Source: Acidimicrobiaceae bacterium (GTDB taxonomy: Bacteria; Actinomycetota; Acidimicrobiia; Acidimicrobiales; Ilumatobacteraceae). Taken from it: a stretch of DNA of 64,000 bases. How positions within the stretch are numbered: position 1 is the first letter of the stretch; each line of letters opens with the position of its first letter. The stretch is from NCBI GenBank assembly GCA_947450115.1, contig CANFUE010000008.1, forward strand, positions 17,796-81,795, read 5' to 3'. Made by a program: the position numbers and the translations under genes. Under the pieces are notes generated by a model. That model had not been told where the DNA came from, searched no databases, and saw only the letters and a program-made list of their open reading frames with translations. This document shows positions 43,649 to 53,444 of the stretch, one piece after another.

Positions 43649-46278
43649 TAGAGCGCCTCGTTGCCGACAACTATTCCTCTAAACATTGCTTCTCCAGCAA
43701 TGCGGGCCGACTCTCTGAGTGTTTGGTCGAGACCTACCCGTTCTATTTGGCGCAATAGGTCGACAATTTGGCGAATCGTCCGTACAAAATCTCCCGGACT
43801 CATTTCGGGAACCGTGTCGAGAACAGTAGTGAGACTTTTTCCAGAAGCCCACAGAGCAGCACATTGCGCAAAATTGGGATCGGGAAAGCGGTGGACTGGC
43901 AGACCACTAGCAGTTTGTATGTCTTGGATCTCCATGCTGAGATCTTCCACACGTTCAACAACTTCCCTGCACTTATTGGATGGATAAGGGAGATCATCTT
44001 GGTCGCTATTACGACGTTCATAAACGACACATGACACAGCTGCTGCTAAGTCGACGGGTTTAAGCCCATCGAAAAGACCTTGTGAAATCGCTTCTGCAAT
44101 GAGGATGTCGCTCTCATGAAACACCCCGGCGAGAACAGAACCCTTTGCTGTCAAACGCCAAGATTCGATGTATTCCATTTTGCGCAACAGTTCTAATACC
44201 CGGTCAAAGGTGGCTCCCACTGATTGCTTTTCATTTTTGAGATGTCGTTCTAAGCGTTCTATGTCGTTGCGAATACGATCAGCTGCGTCGGCATGCTTCA
44301 ACAAAATGGAGATCAAGGGGTCGTTTGCTACATTCTCTGCGAGAAGAGCATCATCGTCACCTGGCCTATTGAGTCCTTCATCAGCTTGATGGGAAAACAC
44401 CCAATTGCACTCATTGATCAGCCGCGAGACTTCGCGTAATGCTCCTGGGTTCCATTGTGAGAAATCTGAGTTGAGGTCTATATGTTTGATGAAGATCGGT
44501 TCACCGACGAGATCTTCATAAAGAATGCCACGTACAGACTGTGCTGCATCGGCGGCTGTGATTTTTATACCTCTGCGTCGATTAGATGTGGCGAGAACCA
44601 TAAATTTTTGGTACGGACTACTACGTGCATTGATCTGTTCATCAGTCTTCAATGCGATGATGTCACCAGGCCGAAAAGTGTTCCATATTTGTATGGAGTC
44701 GTTCGCAGGCTTCATCTCTCCTTTTTGTCGTTGAATTCCGTGGATGCGTCGATAACTCCAAATATCTCCGTATTGAGATTGAGCTTTGTCTTCCTCAATG
44801 CGTAGTTGGTCTTTCTTCTTTTCAATAGTTGCCTGCATCGTTACAACACCGGAATTTGCCTGGTACTGGGCAAAGGAGAGGTTGAGGAGATGGCGAACTT
44901 CTCCTTCTGAGTGGCTATTGACCAAGTTGACCGTCATGTTGTAGGTCGGGCGAAATGCTGAAGTGAGATTGAAGCTTTTATTTAGCGCAAAACGACATAC
45001 TTCATCAAAGCCAACAAAAGGACTCCACAAGGTGACCGCGTGTCCAACGTCGTCTATGCCTCTGCGCCCTGCTCGTCCTGTTAGTTGTGTGAAGTCTGAT
45101 GGCTTCAAAGGCACATGGTTCTCACCGGTAAACCTAGTGAGCTTGTCAATCACCACAGTGCGGGCAGGCATATTGAGGCCAACCGCGAGTGTTTCAGTAG
45201 CAAACACAACTTTCAACAGACCCAAAGTAAAGGCTTCCTCAACGATCTCTTTAAAAATCGGGACCATGCCAGCGTGATGTGCAGCTACGCCGGTAGCAAT
45301 CAACGATAAAAACCCTTCGAAGTCGAGAGCGTTTTTCTCGTCTGAAGAAAGAGTCTGAGCGCGGTCCTGTGCGATTTTTCGGATCTGCTCAGATTCATTT
45401 TTGGTTGCGAAAGAGAGTGAACTGCGCCGCACTCCACGCGCAGCGTCGTCGCATTGATTACGGCTAAATATGAAAAATATAGCTGGCAACATGTTTGCAT
45501 TTGCCAATGCTTCAACTACTTCGTTGCGGTTAGGTGGTCCGAATCGACTCTCGGAAGTATGACGACTCTTTTTGTTTTGATTGTTATTGCGGGAAGAACC
45601 ACCGTGCTTATGATCTTGCACCGCAAAAGCTTTTTTGGCGCGCGGATTCATTTGATTCTCAACGAGCGTTGGATACATCACCGTGTCGCCCGTGGCCTTA
45701 TCGAAAGCCATATGGTGATGCTCGAGGTTCACCGGACGTTTAGTTTCAATTATTGCTCGGGTGTCACCACGAACGGTAGTGAGCCACTCGCTTACCTCAA
45801 CCGCGTTAGATACAGTTGCTGACAAGCAAACTAGGGTTACCTCGAGCGGGAGATGAATAATTACCTCTTCCCAAACAGGACCACGATATTGATCTTGAAG
45901 AAAATGAACTTCGTCGAGAATGACAACGGAAAGATTCTCTAGCGAGCGTGATGATGCGTAAATCATGTTGCGCAGCACTTCCGTCGTCATCACTAAAATT
46001 TTCGCATCGGAGTTAATGCTTGTGTCTCCAGTGAGCAGCCCTACATTCTCAGATCCATAAAGTTCTTGAAAGTCATGAAACTTCTGGTTAGAGAGGGCTT
46101 TGATGGGAGCGGTGTAGAACGACTTCATTCCCTCCTTCAAAGCCTCTGAAATTGCATGCTCGGCAATGTACGTTTTTCCCGAACCTGTTGGGGCTGCTAC
46201 TAAAACGGAAGCCCCTTCGTTCAAGGCCTGTATCGCATTTTGTTGGAATAAGTCTGGTTGAAATGAGGGACTATTCAT
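43648..46278 (-). CDS. helY: Ski2/Mtr4-like DEAD/DEAH-box RNA helicase (HelY type)
   Basis: This is an 876-residue helicase. Motif I APTGSGKT lies near residue 30, motif II DEVHFLQD near 120, SAT motif III, and motif VI QLTGRAGRRG near 385. The long C-terminal part with a DSHCT-like domain is typical of Ski2/Dob1 relatives. Position directly after tatC matches the mycobacterial helY arrangement. I start at ATG 46278, which overlaps tatC by eight bases; the longer frame to 46323 runs into tatC. Confidence 0.93.
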   Translation of the reverse strand: MNSPSFQPDLFQQNAIQALNEGASVLVAAPTGSGKTYIAEHAISEALKEGMKSFYTAPIKALSNQKFHDFQELYGSENVGLLTGDTSINSDAKILVMTTEVLRNMIYASSRSLENLSVVILDEVHFLQDQYRGPVWEEVIIHLPLEVTLVCLSATVSNAVEVSEWLTTVRGDTRAIIETKRPVNLEHHHMAFDKATGDTVMYPTLVENQMNPRAKKAFAVQDHKHGGSSRNNNQNKKSRHTSESRFGPPNRNEVVEALANANMLPAIFFIFSRNQCDDAARGVRRSSLSFATKNESEQIRKIAQDRAQTLSSDEKNALDFEGFLSLIATGVAAHHAGMVPIFKEIVEEAFTLGLLKVVFATETLAVGLNMPARTVVIDKLTRFTGENHVPLKPSDFTQLTGRAGRRGIDDVGHAVTLWSPFVGFDEVCRFALNKSFNLTSAFRPTYNMTVNLVNSHSEGEVRHLLNLSFAQYQANSGVVTMQATIEKKKDQLRIEEDKAQSQYGDIWSYRRIHGIQRQKGEMKPANDSIQIWNTFRPGDIIALKTDEQINARSSPYQKFMVLATSNRRRGIKITAADAAQSVRGILYEDLVGEPIFIKHIDLNSDFSQWNPGALREVSRLINECNWVFSHQADEGLNRPGDDDALLAENVANDPLISILLKHADAADRIRNDIERLERHLKNEKQSVGATFDRVLELLRKMEYIESWRLTAKGSVLAGVFHESDILIAEAISQGLFDGLKPVDLAAAVSCVVYERRNSDQDDLPYPSNKCREVVERVEDLSMEIQDIQTASGLPVHRFPDPNFAQCAALWASGKSLTTVLDTVPEMSPGDFVRTIRQIVDLLRQIERVGLDQTLRESARIAGEAMFRGIVVGNEAL

Positions 46279-47059
46279 TACTTGCTTTTTTTCGACGCCA
46301 ATGAATGAAGAAGCCGATGCCAACGGCTATCGCATAGAGAATTGTCATTGGTATTGCGAGTGCCAACATGCTGATGGGGTCGCCCGATGGGGTGATGATT
46401 GCAGCTGTGAGGAATATGGCCATGACTGCCCAACGCCACTGCTTCAATAACAACTGTGGAGTGATGACATTCACAAGTTGCATAAAAACAAGTAATACTG
46501 GGAACAGAAATCCGACCCCGAATGCAAGAACCATGAGCGTTACTAAGCTCACATACTTCGTAATTTGGTATGACTGTGAAACATCTGTTCCGGACCAACT
46601 GATGAGAAATTCCAGTGCCTTATCTAGTGTCCAATACGCAATGTAGGCACCTAACGAGAAGAGCCCCACACTTGAGATGATGAAGCCCGTTGCATATTGC
46701 TTTTCGCGTTTGTGGAGCGCAGGTGCAGTGAATCTCCATATTTGCCAAAGGATGACAGGAAGGGCAACAATGAGACCTCCGTATGAGGCAATTCGCATGC
46801 GTGCTGAAATGCCGTCTAAGGGGCCCAACCCGTAGAGAGTGCCATTGCAGTGAAAGTCTGGTCGTGCGACGCACAGATCGCGATATGGCTGGGTCAGGAA
46901 ACGCAAAACCGGGTCATAGAAAGTCAAAATGACCAAAGCCCCAATGACTACAGCTAACAGCGCACGAATGATGCGAAATCTCAATTCAGCTAGATGTTGC
47001 GTCATCGTAATTTCATCGGTGGCGGAGCGAACGCCAATGGATCTACGAAACAACCTCAT
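46271..47059 (-). CDS. tatC: Sec-independent protein translocase TatC
   Basis: This is a 262-residue membrane protein with six helices. MTQHLAELRFRI (near residue 20) is the N-terminal signal-binding segment, and the second periplasmic and TM blocks are of the usual length. It is the receptor for twin-arginine substrates. The ATG overlaps the tatA stop by four bases. The helicase gene follows with an eight-base overlap. Confidence 0.95.
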   Translation of the reverse strand: MRLFRRSIGVRSATDEITMTQHLAELRFRIIRALLAVVIGALVILTFYDPVLRFLTQPYRDLCVARPDFHCNGTLYGLGPLDGISARMRIASYGGLIVALPVILWQIWRFTAPALHKREKQYATGFIISSVGLFSLGAYIAYWTLDKALEFLISWSGTDVSQSYQITKYVSLVTLMVLAFGVGFLFPVLLVFMQLVNVITPQLLLKQWRWAVMAIFLTAAIITPSGDPISMLALAIPMTILYAIAVGIGFFIHWRRKKASNE

Positions 47060-47367
47060 GGTTCCAGATCTCCGGAAGGTTGCTCATTGTCTTCATAGGG
47101 AATGAAAGTTGGCTCGGCAACGGGGGCAGGGTCATCTTCGTCTTTACCCAAAAAGATCTTCTTTGCTTCTTCAGCTGTTTTCTTGATTTCTTGCAATGGG
47201 TCATCGAACCCAGTGCGTAAATCACGTTGTACTCCAGAAGCAATATTTTTTATTTCCTGGTACAGACGACCGAATTTACGCATTGCGTCGGGCAGTTTCT
47301 CGGGTCCTAATACGACGAGACCAATGAGAAGCAAAAAGACCACTTCGCTGCCGGACAGATTGAACAC
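47056..47367 (-). CDS. tatA: Twin-arginine translocase subunit TatA/TatB
   Basis: This is a 103-residue single-span protein. The membrane helix (VVFLLLIGLVVL), the GPEKLP hinge and an amphipathic helix (DAMRKFGRLYQEIK) are typical; the tail is acidic. The GPEKLP form leans to TatB, but the cluster has only one such gene, so it may do both jobs. The start is GTG 47367, with TAGACT six bases upstream. Confidence 0.85.
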   Translation of the reverse strand: MFNLSGSEVVFLLLIGLVVLGPEKLPDAMRKFGRLYQEIKNIASGVQRDLRTGFDDPLQEIKKTAEEAKKIFLGKDEDDPAPVAEPTFIPYEDNEQPSGDLEP

Positions 47368-47405
47368 GAGTAAAGTCTATGAACTAGAAGAGCACTCAAC
47401 GTCAT

Positions 47406-47411
47406 TATCAT
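47406..47411 (+). promoter_or_regulatory. Putative -10 box for leaderless GDPD mRNA
   Basis: TATCAT lies six bases (GGCTTT) before ATG 47418, in the 50-base gap shared with the divergent tatA gene. No ribosome site is seen. Confidence 0.45.
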
Positions 47412-47417
47412 GGCTTT

Positions 47418-48140
47418 ATGGAGCAAATACAGCCGGCTAACCGCGAGCTGAGCTATATCGCCTTTGCGCACCGTGGGGCCAAGGCGTATGTCAGAGAAAA
47501 TACCATTGAGGCATTCCAGTTGGCCTTACGACTTGGAGCCACAGGCATCGAATCAGACGTCTGGCTCTCCAAAGATGGGATACCAATACTCGATCACGAC
47601 GGTGTGGTTCAAGAAAGAATTTTCAAGAGACCAATTGGCAACTATCTGCGCGAGCAATTACCTGAACATATTCCTTCTCTAGAAGACCTTCTTCGTCTTG
47701 CGCCACGGGGAGTTTCTATCTCTCTCGACATTAAAGACGATGATGGCTTCGAAGAAGTCATCAAGGTTGTGCGCAAAGTTCATGGCGACCAAGCACCATT
47801 CATATATTTATGCCATCCAACACTTGATTTGCTAGAGAAGGTCAGAAATGAGTCGCAAGGCGTCTCTCTGGTGTCGTCAGTTCGCTTATCAAAATTAGCG
47901 AAAGGACCAGAGATGCACGCAGCACGTATGCGTGAATCCGAAATTGACGTAATGAATATGCACCATCGCGATTGGAATGGCGGATTAGTTGCCCTCTTTC
48001 ATCGATTCAATAGGCAATGCTTTGCGTGGGATTGCCAATTCGGACGCAACATACGTGAAATGGCTCAAATGAATATCGATGGAATCTATAGCGACTGGCC
48101 TGATCGGTTCTACGAACTTGACTCTACCCAAGAGATTTAG
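47418..48140 (+). CDS. Glycerophosphodiester phosphodiesterase, second copy
   Basis: This is a 240-residue GDPD enzyme. HRG (18-20), ENT, ESDVW (Glu45, Asp47) and DHDG (His60) make the catalytic set, and DGIYSDWPDRF closes the barrel. No signal peptide is visible, so it acts in the cytoplasm. It differs clearly from the copy at 10262. It sits between tatA and lepB on the opposite strand and overlaps the lepB stop by four bases. Confidence 0.88.
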   Translation: MEQIQPANRELSYIAFAHRGAKAYVRENTIEAFQLALRLGATGIESDVWLSKDGIPILDHDGVVQERIFKRPIGNYLREQLPEHIPSLEDLLRLAPRGVSISLDIKDDDGFEEVIKVVRKVHGDQAPFIYLCHPTLDLLEKVRNESQGVSLVSSVRLSKLAKGPEMHAARMRESEIDVMNMHHRDWNGGLVALFHRFNRQCFAWDCQFGRNIREMAQMNIDGIYSDWPDRFYELDSTQEI

Positions 48141-48745
48141 AGCCAGCGCCATCGACTGATAGGCCAAAGAATAACAAAGGCGCGGCCAACTATTCTGTCT
48201 TTATCGACAGGACCAAACATTCTGCTGTCCATTGATTGGGGCCGGTTGTCGCCGAGAACAAAGACTTGTTTCGCCGGTACAACAATTTCTGTCATTTCAG
48301 GTTGTCGACAACGGTCGTTTAAGTTTTCCTGCTGGGTGTCTCTGATATCTAAGTAAGGTTCTTTCAGCGCAACTTTGTTGACGTACACCACGCACTTTTG
48401 AATTGAAATTTTCTCTCCTGGAAGACCTATAACACGCTTGATGAGATCATCATGTTGTATCGATGCTCCATTTGAGGTAACACGATCAAACACAACGACG
48501 TCTCCCCTGTGCACACCATGAAGGTGATATGACAGCTTGTTGACCAAAACTCTGTTCGGTTGGAAAAGCGTTGTTTCCATGGAGGGTCCCGATATGTAGA
48601 ACTGCTGAAGGACGTAAGTTCTAATGCCGAGGGCAACGACAAGGGCCACGACAAGAACAATGACCCAATCACGGACTGCTTTGAATGAATCTTTTGACGA
48701 AGGAACGGCATCTGCTGTTGGCACGACGTCTACATCTTCTGGCAC
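48137..48745 (-). CDS. lepB: Signal peptidase I
   Basis: This is a 202-residue membrane protease that removes Sec and Tat signal peptides. One N-terminal membrane helix (about residues 25-45) is followed by the nucleophile Ser55 in SGPSMETT, the general base Lys103 in DLIKRVIGLPG and the GDNRPQSMDSR box. The start is GTG 48745, with TACAAT six bases upstream. It lies between pafA and the Tat genes, where mycobacteria carry pafBC. Confidence 0.93.
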   Translation of the reverse strand: MPEDVDVVPTADAVPSSKDSFKAVRDWVIVLVVALVVALGIRTYVLQQFYISGPSMETTLFQPNRVLVNKLSYHLHGVHRGDVVVFDRVTSNGASIQHDDLIKRVIGLPGEKISIQKCVVYVNKVALKEPYLDIRDTQQENLNDRCRQPEMTEIVVPAKQVFVLGDNRPQSMDSRMFGPVDKDRIVGRAFVILWPISRWRWL

Positions 48746-48751
48746 ACCACG

Positions 48752-48757
48752 ATTGTA
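48752..48757 (-). promoter_or_regulatory. -10 box for leaderless lepB mRNA
   Basis: On the minus strand TACAAT lies six bases (CGTGGT) before GTG 48745. It fits the -10 consensus well and there is no ribosome site after it. Confidence 0.5.
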
Positions 48758-48788
48758 GAAGCAAAGAAGCCCAAATGAACGAGATCCT

Positions 48789-50156
48789 TTACAAAGAATC
48801 GATCAATTTCTGGACTCGATCATCGATATTTTTGAATGGATTCTTACAAAGTACAGTCCTTTGAGACTGGTCATTTAACTTGAGATGTACCCAATCGACC
48901 GTGTAATCGCGCTTTTTCGCCTGCGCCGCCACGATGAATTGAGAACGGAGATGTGCTCGCGTTGTTGTTGGTGCTGACTTCGTAGCTGCTGTGATGTCAT
49001 CGTCAGAACATAGTGTCTTCATCAACTGCTTTTCTTGTAAACGATAATAAATGCCTCGCGCAGGGTCGATGTCGTGATATTGCAAATCAATGAGGTGGCA
49101 ACGGGGATCACCTAGCGAGATCTGGTGTTTCTCCGAGTATCTGACCATGAGGTGATATTTCGCTACCCAATCAACTTCAGTTTCTAATTTTAGAGGGTCG
49201 CTTTCAATGGTGGAAACGCAGTGCTCCCACATTTGCAATGCTCGTGTTTCTTCATCGTTAAAGCCGAAATTCTCGCTATAGGCGAGAGCTTTATCGAGGT
49301 AAATACGTTGGATATCAAGGGCGCTCATCTCTTTACCGTTTTTAAGTTTCACTTTTTTCTTGCAAGTGATGTCGTGGCTAATTTCACGAATTGCTCTCAC
49401 GGGACTTTCTAGCGTGAGGTCTCTGAAATCAACTTCGGGGTTCTCGAACATACGTAGAACGCACGCCATAGAGCCAACTTTTAGAAATGTCGCATATTGA
49501 CTCATATTTGAGTCACCCACGATGACGTGTAGTCGTCGGAAATGTTCTGCGTCTGCATGCGGCTCATCTCGGGTATTAATGATTGGCCGACTTCTCGTAG
49601 TTGCGGAACTGGCTGTTTCCCATATGTGTTCGGCTCGCTGCGCAATAGTGAAAAGCGGGCCTTTTGCTGTCATCAGTAACTTGCCGGCTCCACAAAATAT
49701 TTGTCTGGTGATGAGGAACGGAATGACAACATCAGATAGTCGAGTTTGATCGTCTGTTCGTGACGTGAGGTAGTTCTCATGGCAGCCATATGAGTTGCCA
49801 GCACTATCGGTGTTATTTTTATAAATATGAATTTCTCCGCGAATACCTTCATCGGCCAAACGCTCTTCAGCAGCAATGCGTAAGTCATTCAGAATGTATT
49901 CGCCTGCTTTGTCTTGAGCAACGACATCGAATAGAGAATCGCACTCGGCAGTTGCATATTCGGGATGCGAACCTACGTCGAGATACAGACGTGAGCCATT
50001 GGGAAGAAATACATTCGAACTTCTCCCCCAGGTGACCACCTTGCGAAATAGGTATCGCGCTACTTCATCGGGGCTCAGCCGGCGCTGCCCCTTCAATGTG
50101 CACATGATTCCGTATTCGTTCTCTAGCCCATAAATACGCCGAGAGAAATCTTGCAC
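48789..50156 (-). CDS. pafA: Pup ligase (proteasome accessory factor A)
   Basis: This enzyme joins the C-terminal Glu of Pup to lysines of target proteins using ATP. The 455-residue protein shows [10 protein letters not shown] (Glu near residue 14), [29 protein letters not shown] and NTRDEPHAD, all shared with glutamine-synthetase-like PafA/Dop. The C-terminal [12 protein letters not shown] block separates PafA from Dop. GTG start; nine bases after prcA. Identity is secure. Confidence 0.95.
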   Translation of the reverse strand: MQDFSRRIYGLENEYGIMCTLKGQRRLSPDEVARYLFRKVVTWGRSSNVFLPNGSRLYLDVGSHPEYATAECDSLFDVVAQDKAGEYILNDLRIAAEERLADEGIRGEIHIYKNNTDSAGNSYGCHENYLTSRTDDQTRLSDVVIPFLITRQIFCGAGKLLMTAKGPLFTIAQRAEHIWETASSATTRSRPIINTRDEPHADAEHFRRLHVIVGDSNMSQYATFLKVGSMACVLRMFENPEVDFRDLTLESPVRAIREISHDITCKKKVKLKNGKEMSALDIQRIYLDKALAYSENFGFNDEETRALQMWEHCVSTIESDPLKLETEVDWVAKYHLMVRYSEKHQISLGDPRCHLIDLQYHDIDPARGIYYRLQEKQLMKTLCSDDDITAATKSAPTTTRAHLRSQFIVAAQAKKRDYTVDWVHLKLNDQSQRTVLCKNPFKNIDDRVQKLIDSL

Positions 50157-50164
50157 GGCTACAT

Positions 50165-50857
50165 TTAACCCTGTATAAGTGCGTTAACTTCAGCATCATC
50201 TAAACGCGTGAAAGCGCGTCGGTCGCCTGAGCGATGAAGTATTGCAATTTCACATTCTTCAACTGCTAGTTGCCGGTCGGGACCAGAAAGCGCGCTTCGG
50301 CACAACTGTACGACATCGGAGAGCTGAGCGGTGTCGAGTTTGGTGAGCAGAGACGACTCTTTCATTCGGGCGTAAATGGCATCGGAGTCGCCACCCAACA
50401 CGCAAAAACGACGCTCGTCTAGGACTGTGCCATCATAAAAAATATGAAACAGCTGATCGTTGGCTGCTATGTCTGCCACTTCGGCGACGAGAATCTCAAC
50501 TTCGAGAGGTTTCATTTCGTGGGTAAAGATTTGGCCGAGAATTTGTGCGTATTGGTTTGCCAAGCTTCGAGCATCTACATCGATACGTGAGTATTGGTAA
50601 CCCTTAAGATCGGCTGCTCTGACACCAGATACACGTAGCTGATCGAACTCGTTATATTTTCCTACACCTGCGAAAGCGATGCGGTCATATATTTCGCTGA
50701 TTTTACGCAAAGTGTTTGAAGGATTTTCGGCGACAATGGCGATGCCTGCGGAATATTGAATTGCAATAAGTGCCCTACCGCGAGCAATTCCTTTACGTGC
50801 GTAATCGGCACGGTCTTTCATAATTTGCTCTGGAGCTACGTAAAACGGCATGCTCAT
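50165..50857 (-). CDS. prcA: Proteasome alpha subunit
   Basis: This is a 230-residue alpha-type subunit that forms the gate rings of the 20S core. [21 protein letters not shown] is the N-terminal gate segment (shown in part) and [21 protein letters not shown] follows; the catalytic Thr is absent as expected. AGGAGGTG lies five bases before ATG 50857, a perfect site, so the longer frame to 50902 inside prcB is rejected. One base separates it from the prcB stop. Confidence 0.95.
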   Translation of the reverse strand: MSMPFYVAPEQIMKDRADYARKGIARGRALIAIQYSAGIAIVAENPSNTLRKISEIYDRIAFAGVGKYNEFDQLRVSGVRAADLKGYQYSRIDVDARSLANQYAQILGQIFTHEMKPLEVEILVAEVADIAANDQLFHIFYDGTVLDERRFCVLGGDSDAIYARMKESSLLTKLDTAQLSDVVQLCRSALSGPDRQLAVEECEIAILHRSGDRRAFTRLDDAEVNALIQG

Positions 50858-50858
50858 T

Positions 50859-51689
50859 TCACACCTCCTGATTTCGTTCGTGGTATTCGGCAACGAGCTC
50901 ATCTACAAAGTGAGACAACGTTGCATCTTCAATGCGTTCCCACCCTCTAGCAGAGATAGATGCAACAATGGGATAAATTCCACGCAACGTATCGGGGCCT
51001 CCGGTAGCTGAGTCGGAATCGGCTGCTTCCCATAGAGATTTCAGTGCGAGTCGAACTGCGGCCTCTTGCGGCATGGATGTTCTCCAACCAACTTTAATAA
51101 CTGCGCCCGCATGCACGCTCCCCGATCCGGTTGCAACGAATTCACGTTCTTCGTATCGACCGCCAGTTGGGTCGTAGTCCCACAAACGTCCGTAACCTTT
51201 TTGTAGGTCATAGCCGGCAAATATTGGCACAACAACAAGACCTTGCATAGCAGCAGGAAGATTCCCACGCACCATCATGGAAAGTTGATTTGCCTTACCT
51301 TCAAGCGAGAGCAGCTGCCCTTCAACTTTCTCGTAGTGCTCAAGTTGAAGCTGGAAAAGTTTGATCATTTCCATTGCTGGTCCAGCAGTACCAGCAATTG
51401 CTACCCCACTGAATTTGTCGGCTGAAACAACTTTCTCCATTGATCGATGAGAAATGACATTTCCGGAAGTTGCGCGACGATCGCCTGCCATGACTACTCC
51501 GTCGGCATACCGCAGAGCGACGCACGTTGTTGCATGGGGAAGATGAACTTGGGCGGTTGATTCGGTGAGATGTTTTTGAAACGGGTCTATACCAACACGT
51601 TTCAGCAACTCAGCAAAGCTGGCACCAGGGTGGTCGCCGGGTGTGAAAAATGGCATTGACATAGGAACAGTGTAGGAGTTATTCGCCAC
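50859..51689 (-). CDS. prcB: Proteasome beta subunit
   Basis: This is the catalytic subunit of the 20S core. The 276-residue precursor has a propeptide of about 53 residues and then [11 protein letters not shown], with Thr54 as the expected N-terminal nucleophile. GDRRATSGN gives the family's Lys/Arg-region and GSGSVHAG the late Ser. The residue before Thr54 is Ala (HATT), where Gly is usual. The GTG start at 51689 overlaps pup by 11 bases; ATG 51662 (MSMPFF) is an alternative that would shorten the propeptide by nine. Confidence 0.93.
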   Translation of the reverse strand: MANNSYTVPMSMPFFTPGDHPGASFAELLKRVGIDPFQKHLTESTAQVHLPHATTCVALRYADGVVMAGDRRATSGNVISHRSMEKVVSADKFSGVAIAGTAGPAMEMIKLFQLQLEHYEKVEGQLLSLEGKANQLSMMVRGNLPAAMQGLVVVPIFAGYDLQKGYGRLWDYDPTGGRYEEREFVATGSGSVHAGAVIKVGWRTSMPQEAAVRLALKSLWEAADSDSATGGPDTLRGIYPIVASISARGWERIEDATLSHFVDELVAEYHERNQEV

Positions 51690-51879
51690 CCTTTTGTACG
51701 TAACTATTCACAAAATCTTCAGCATTCGTCTCGAGAATAGAGTCGATTTCATCAAGTAAATGGTCAAGATCTGCTTTGATATTTTCAGCGTGAGCATTCT
51801 TAGCCACGGCTAAATCTTCGATGTTCTCTACAGGAGATTCAGCAGGAGTGGAAACACTTTTGCGAATTTTTTCCGTCAT
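51679..51879 (-). CDS. pup: Prokaryotic ubiquitin-like protein Pup, ending in Gly-Gly-Glu
   Basis: This 66-residue protein tag is largely disordered with a helical middle ([16 protein letters not shown]) that contacts the ARC/Mpa coiled coil. It ends YVQKGGE. Because Glu is encoded directly, no deamidation by Dop is needed before ligation by PafA. The order dop-pup-prcB-prcA matches other actinobacteria. AAGGTGGT lies upstream of the ATG. Confidence 0.97.
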   Translation of the reverse strand: MTEKIRKSVSTPAESPVENIEDLAVAKNAHAENIKADLDHLLDEIDSILETNAEDFVNSYVQKGGE

Positions 51880-51900
51880 GGCACCACCTTAGTATTGAAA

Positions 51901-53439
51901 TTAGAACACATCGGAAATTTTGTAAGTAGTTAATTCAGAATCTTCGAGTCCGAGCGCGAGAATCAAGTCCATTGGTGTGTGACATGATCTGAAGAGATTT
52001 TCCGTAAGCATTCGCGTTCCTTTCAGAGGCTCCATCATTGGGATTCGGCGCAATGGGCCGTCTCCCACATCAAATATGATGCAGTCCCAGTTGGCGGAAA
52101 CTACAAACTCTGACCACCGATGTAAACACATGCCACGAAAGAATGCTCTGGTGCTATCTGGTGGTTCAGTGCGAGCCAATTCGGCATCAGATTGCGATAT
52201 GAGTTTCCTCAAATTCATGCGTGATGAAAGATTCTTCCCTTGACGCATGTCGTGGTACTGCAAATCGAGAGCCTTTAATTTGGGGTCATTTGGGGGTAGA
52301 TCATTTCTTTCTTGGTATGCGGTGATGAGACTCATTTTCGCTAACCAATCAATAGTGTCAAATGAACCTTGTCCACCGTTCGATAGGTTCGCGAGAGTTT
52401 CACGCCACAGTTGAAGAATATTTGCTCCTTCACGGGGAAATTCATCACTGCTCACGCAACTCAGACCGTGTGCCGAGGCATAGGTTTCGGCTGCTTCTAA
52501 AATGAGAAATTGGATTTCCAGAGAAGTCTTCAAGGAACCATCGGCTAAACGGATTGGGTTTTTTAGGCGTGTATCGCGGCTTACTATGCGAATTGTGTTG
52601 ACAGGATCATCAATAATCAATTGCGTAGGGAACGCCCCATCTTCAATCATCGCCAGAACAATTGAAGTAGTGCCGACCTTGAGGTAGGTGGCGTACTCCG
52701 ACATATTTGCGTCACCAACAATCACGTGCAGTCGTCGATACTTGTCTGGGTCGCAGTGTGGCTCATCTCGCGTGTTCACAATTGGACGACGAATTGTGGT
52801 TTCTAGGCCGATTTCCTCTTCAAAGAAATCGGCGCGTTGACTGATTTGATACGGAACTGCATCAGACTTCTCGGTGAAGAATTCAGAACCAACTTTTCCC
52901 GATCCGCAAAAAATCTGGCGGGTGACAAAGTGCGTTGTAATGTACGTCGATAATTGTCCGAAAGGCAGTTCTCGTGCAACTAGGTAATTTTCATGACAGC
53001 CATATGAGTTCCCTTTGCCGTCTGAATTATTCTTATACGTAATGATTTCATGATGGTCGGGCAATAGAGCGTTTGCTCGCTGCATGCTCTCGCGGATGAT
53101 TTCCTCGCCAGCGCGGTCATAGAGAACCACTTCGGTTGCGGTGCGGCACTCAGGAGTGGAAACCTCGGGGTGGGCATGGTCGACGTAGTAGCGAGCGCCA
53201 TTCGTCAAAACGGAATTTGCCATATGTGTTTCAACTTCTGGTGGAAAAGCGTCCTCAAGGCAAAATCCCCGTGCATCACGGTCTGGGGTTTCGTCTTCGA
53301 AGTCCCACTGGATGTTCTGCTTGAAAGCCCCTGCATATGCGTTCACTAAGACCGACGAAGCAACAATCGGGCTACTTTCAAAACCACGAGATATGACGCC
53401 ATATTCAGTTTCTATTCCGCAGACTTTAGGTGTTGCCAT
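51901..53439 (-). CDS. dop: Depupylase/deamidase Dop
   Basis: This is a 512-residue relative of PafA that removes Pup from proteins. GIETEYGV near the N-terminus, YYVDHAHPEVSTPEC, YKNNSDGKGNSYG and NTRDEPHCD are seen. The loop after residue 45 (DFEDETPDRDARGF) is the Dop-specific insertion that separates it from PafA. Since Pup here ends in Glu, only the depupylase activity should matter. It lies 5 bases after mpa and 21 before pup. Confidence 0.95.
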   Translation of the reverse strand: MATPKVCGIETEYGVISRGFESSPIVASSVLVNAYAGAFKQNIQWDFEDETPDRDARGFCLEDAFPPEVETHMANSVLTNGARYYVDHAHPEVSTPECRTATEVVLYDRAGEEIIRESMQRANALLPDHHEIITYKNNSDGKGNSYGCHENYLVARELPFGQLSTYITTHFVTRQIFCGSGKVGSEFFTEKSDAVPYQISQRADFFEEEIGLETTIRRPIVNTRDEPHCDPDKYRRLHVIVGDANMSEYATYLKVGTTSIVLAMIEDGAFPTQLIIDDPVNTIRIVSRDTRLKNPIRLADGSLKTSLEIQFLILEAAETYASAHGLSCVSSDEFPREGANILQLWRETLANLSNGGQGSFDTIDWLAKMSLITAYQERNDLPPNDPKLKALDLQYHDMRQGKNLSSRMNLRKLISQSDAELARTEPPDSTRAFFRGMCLHRWSEFVVSANWDCIIFDVGDGPLRRIPMMEPLKGTRMLTENLFRSCHTPMDLILALGLEDSELTTYKISDVF

Positions 53440-53444
53440 AGCGA

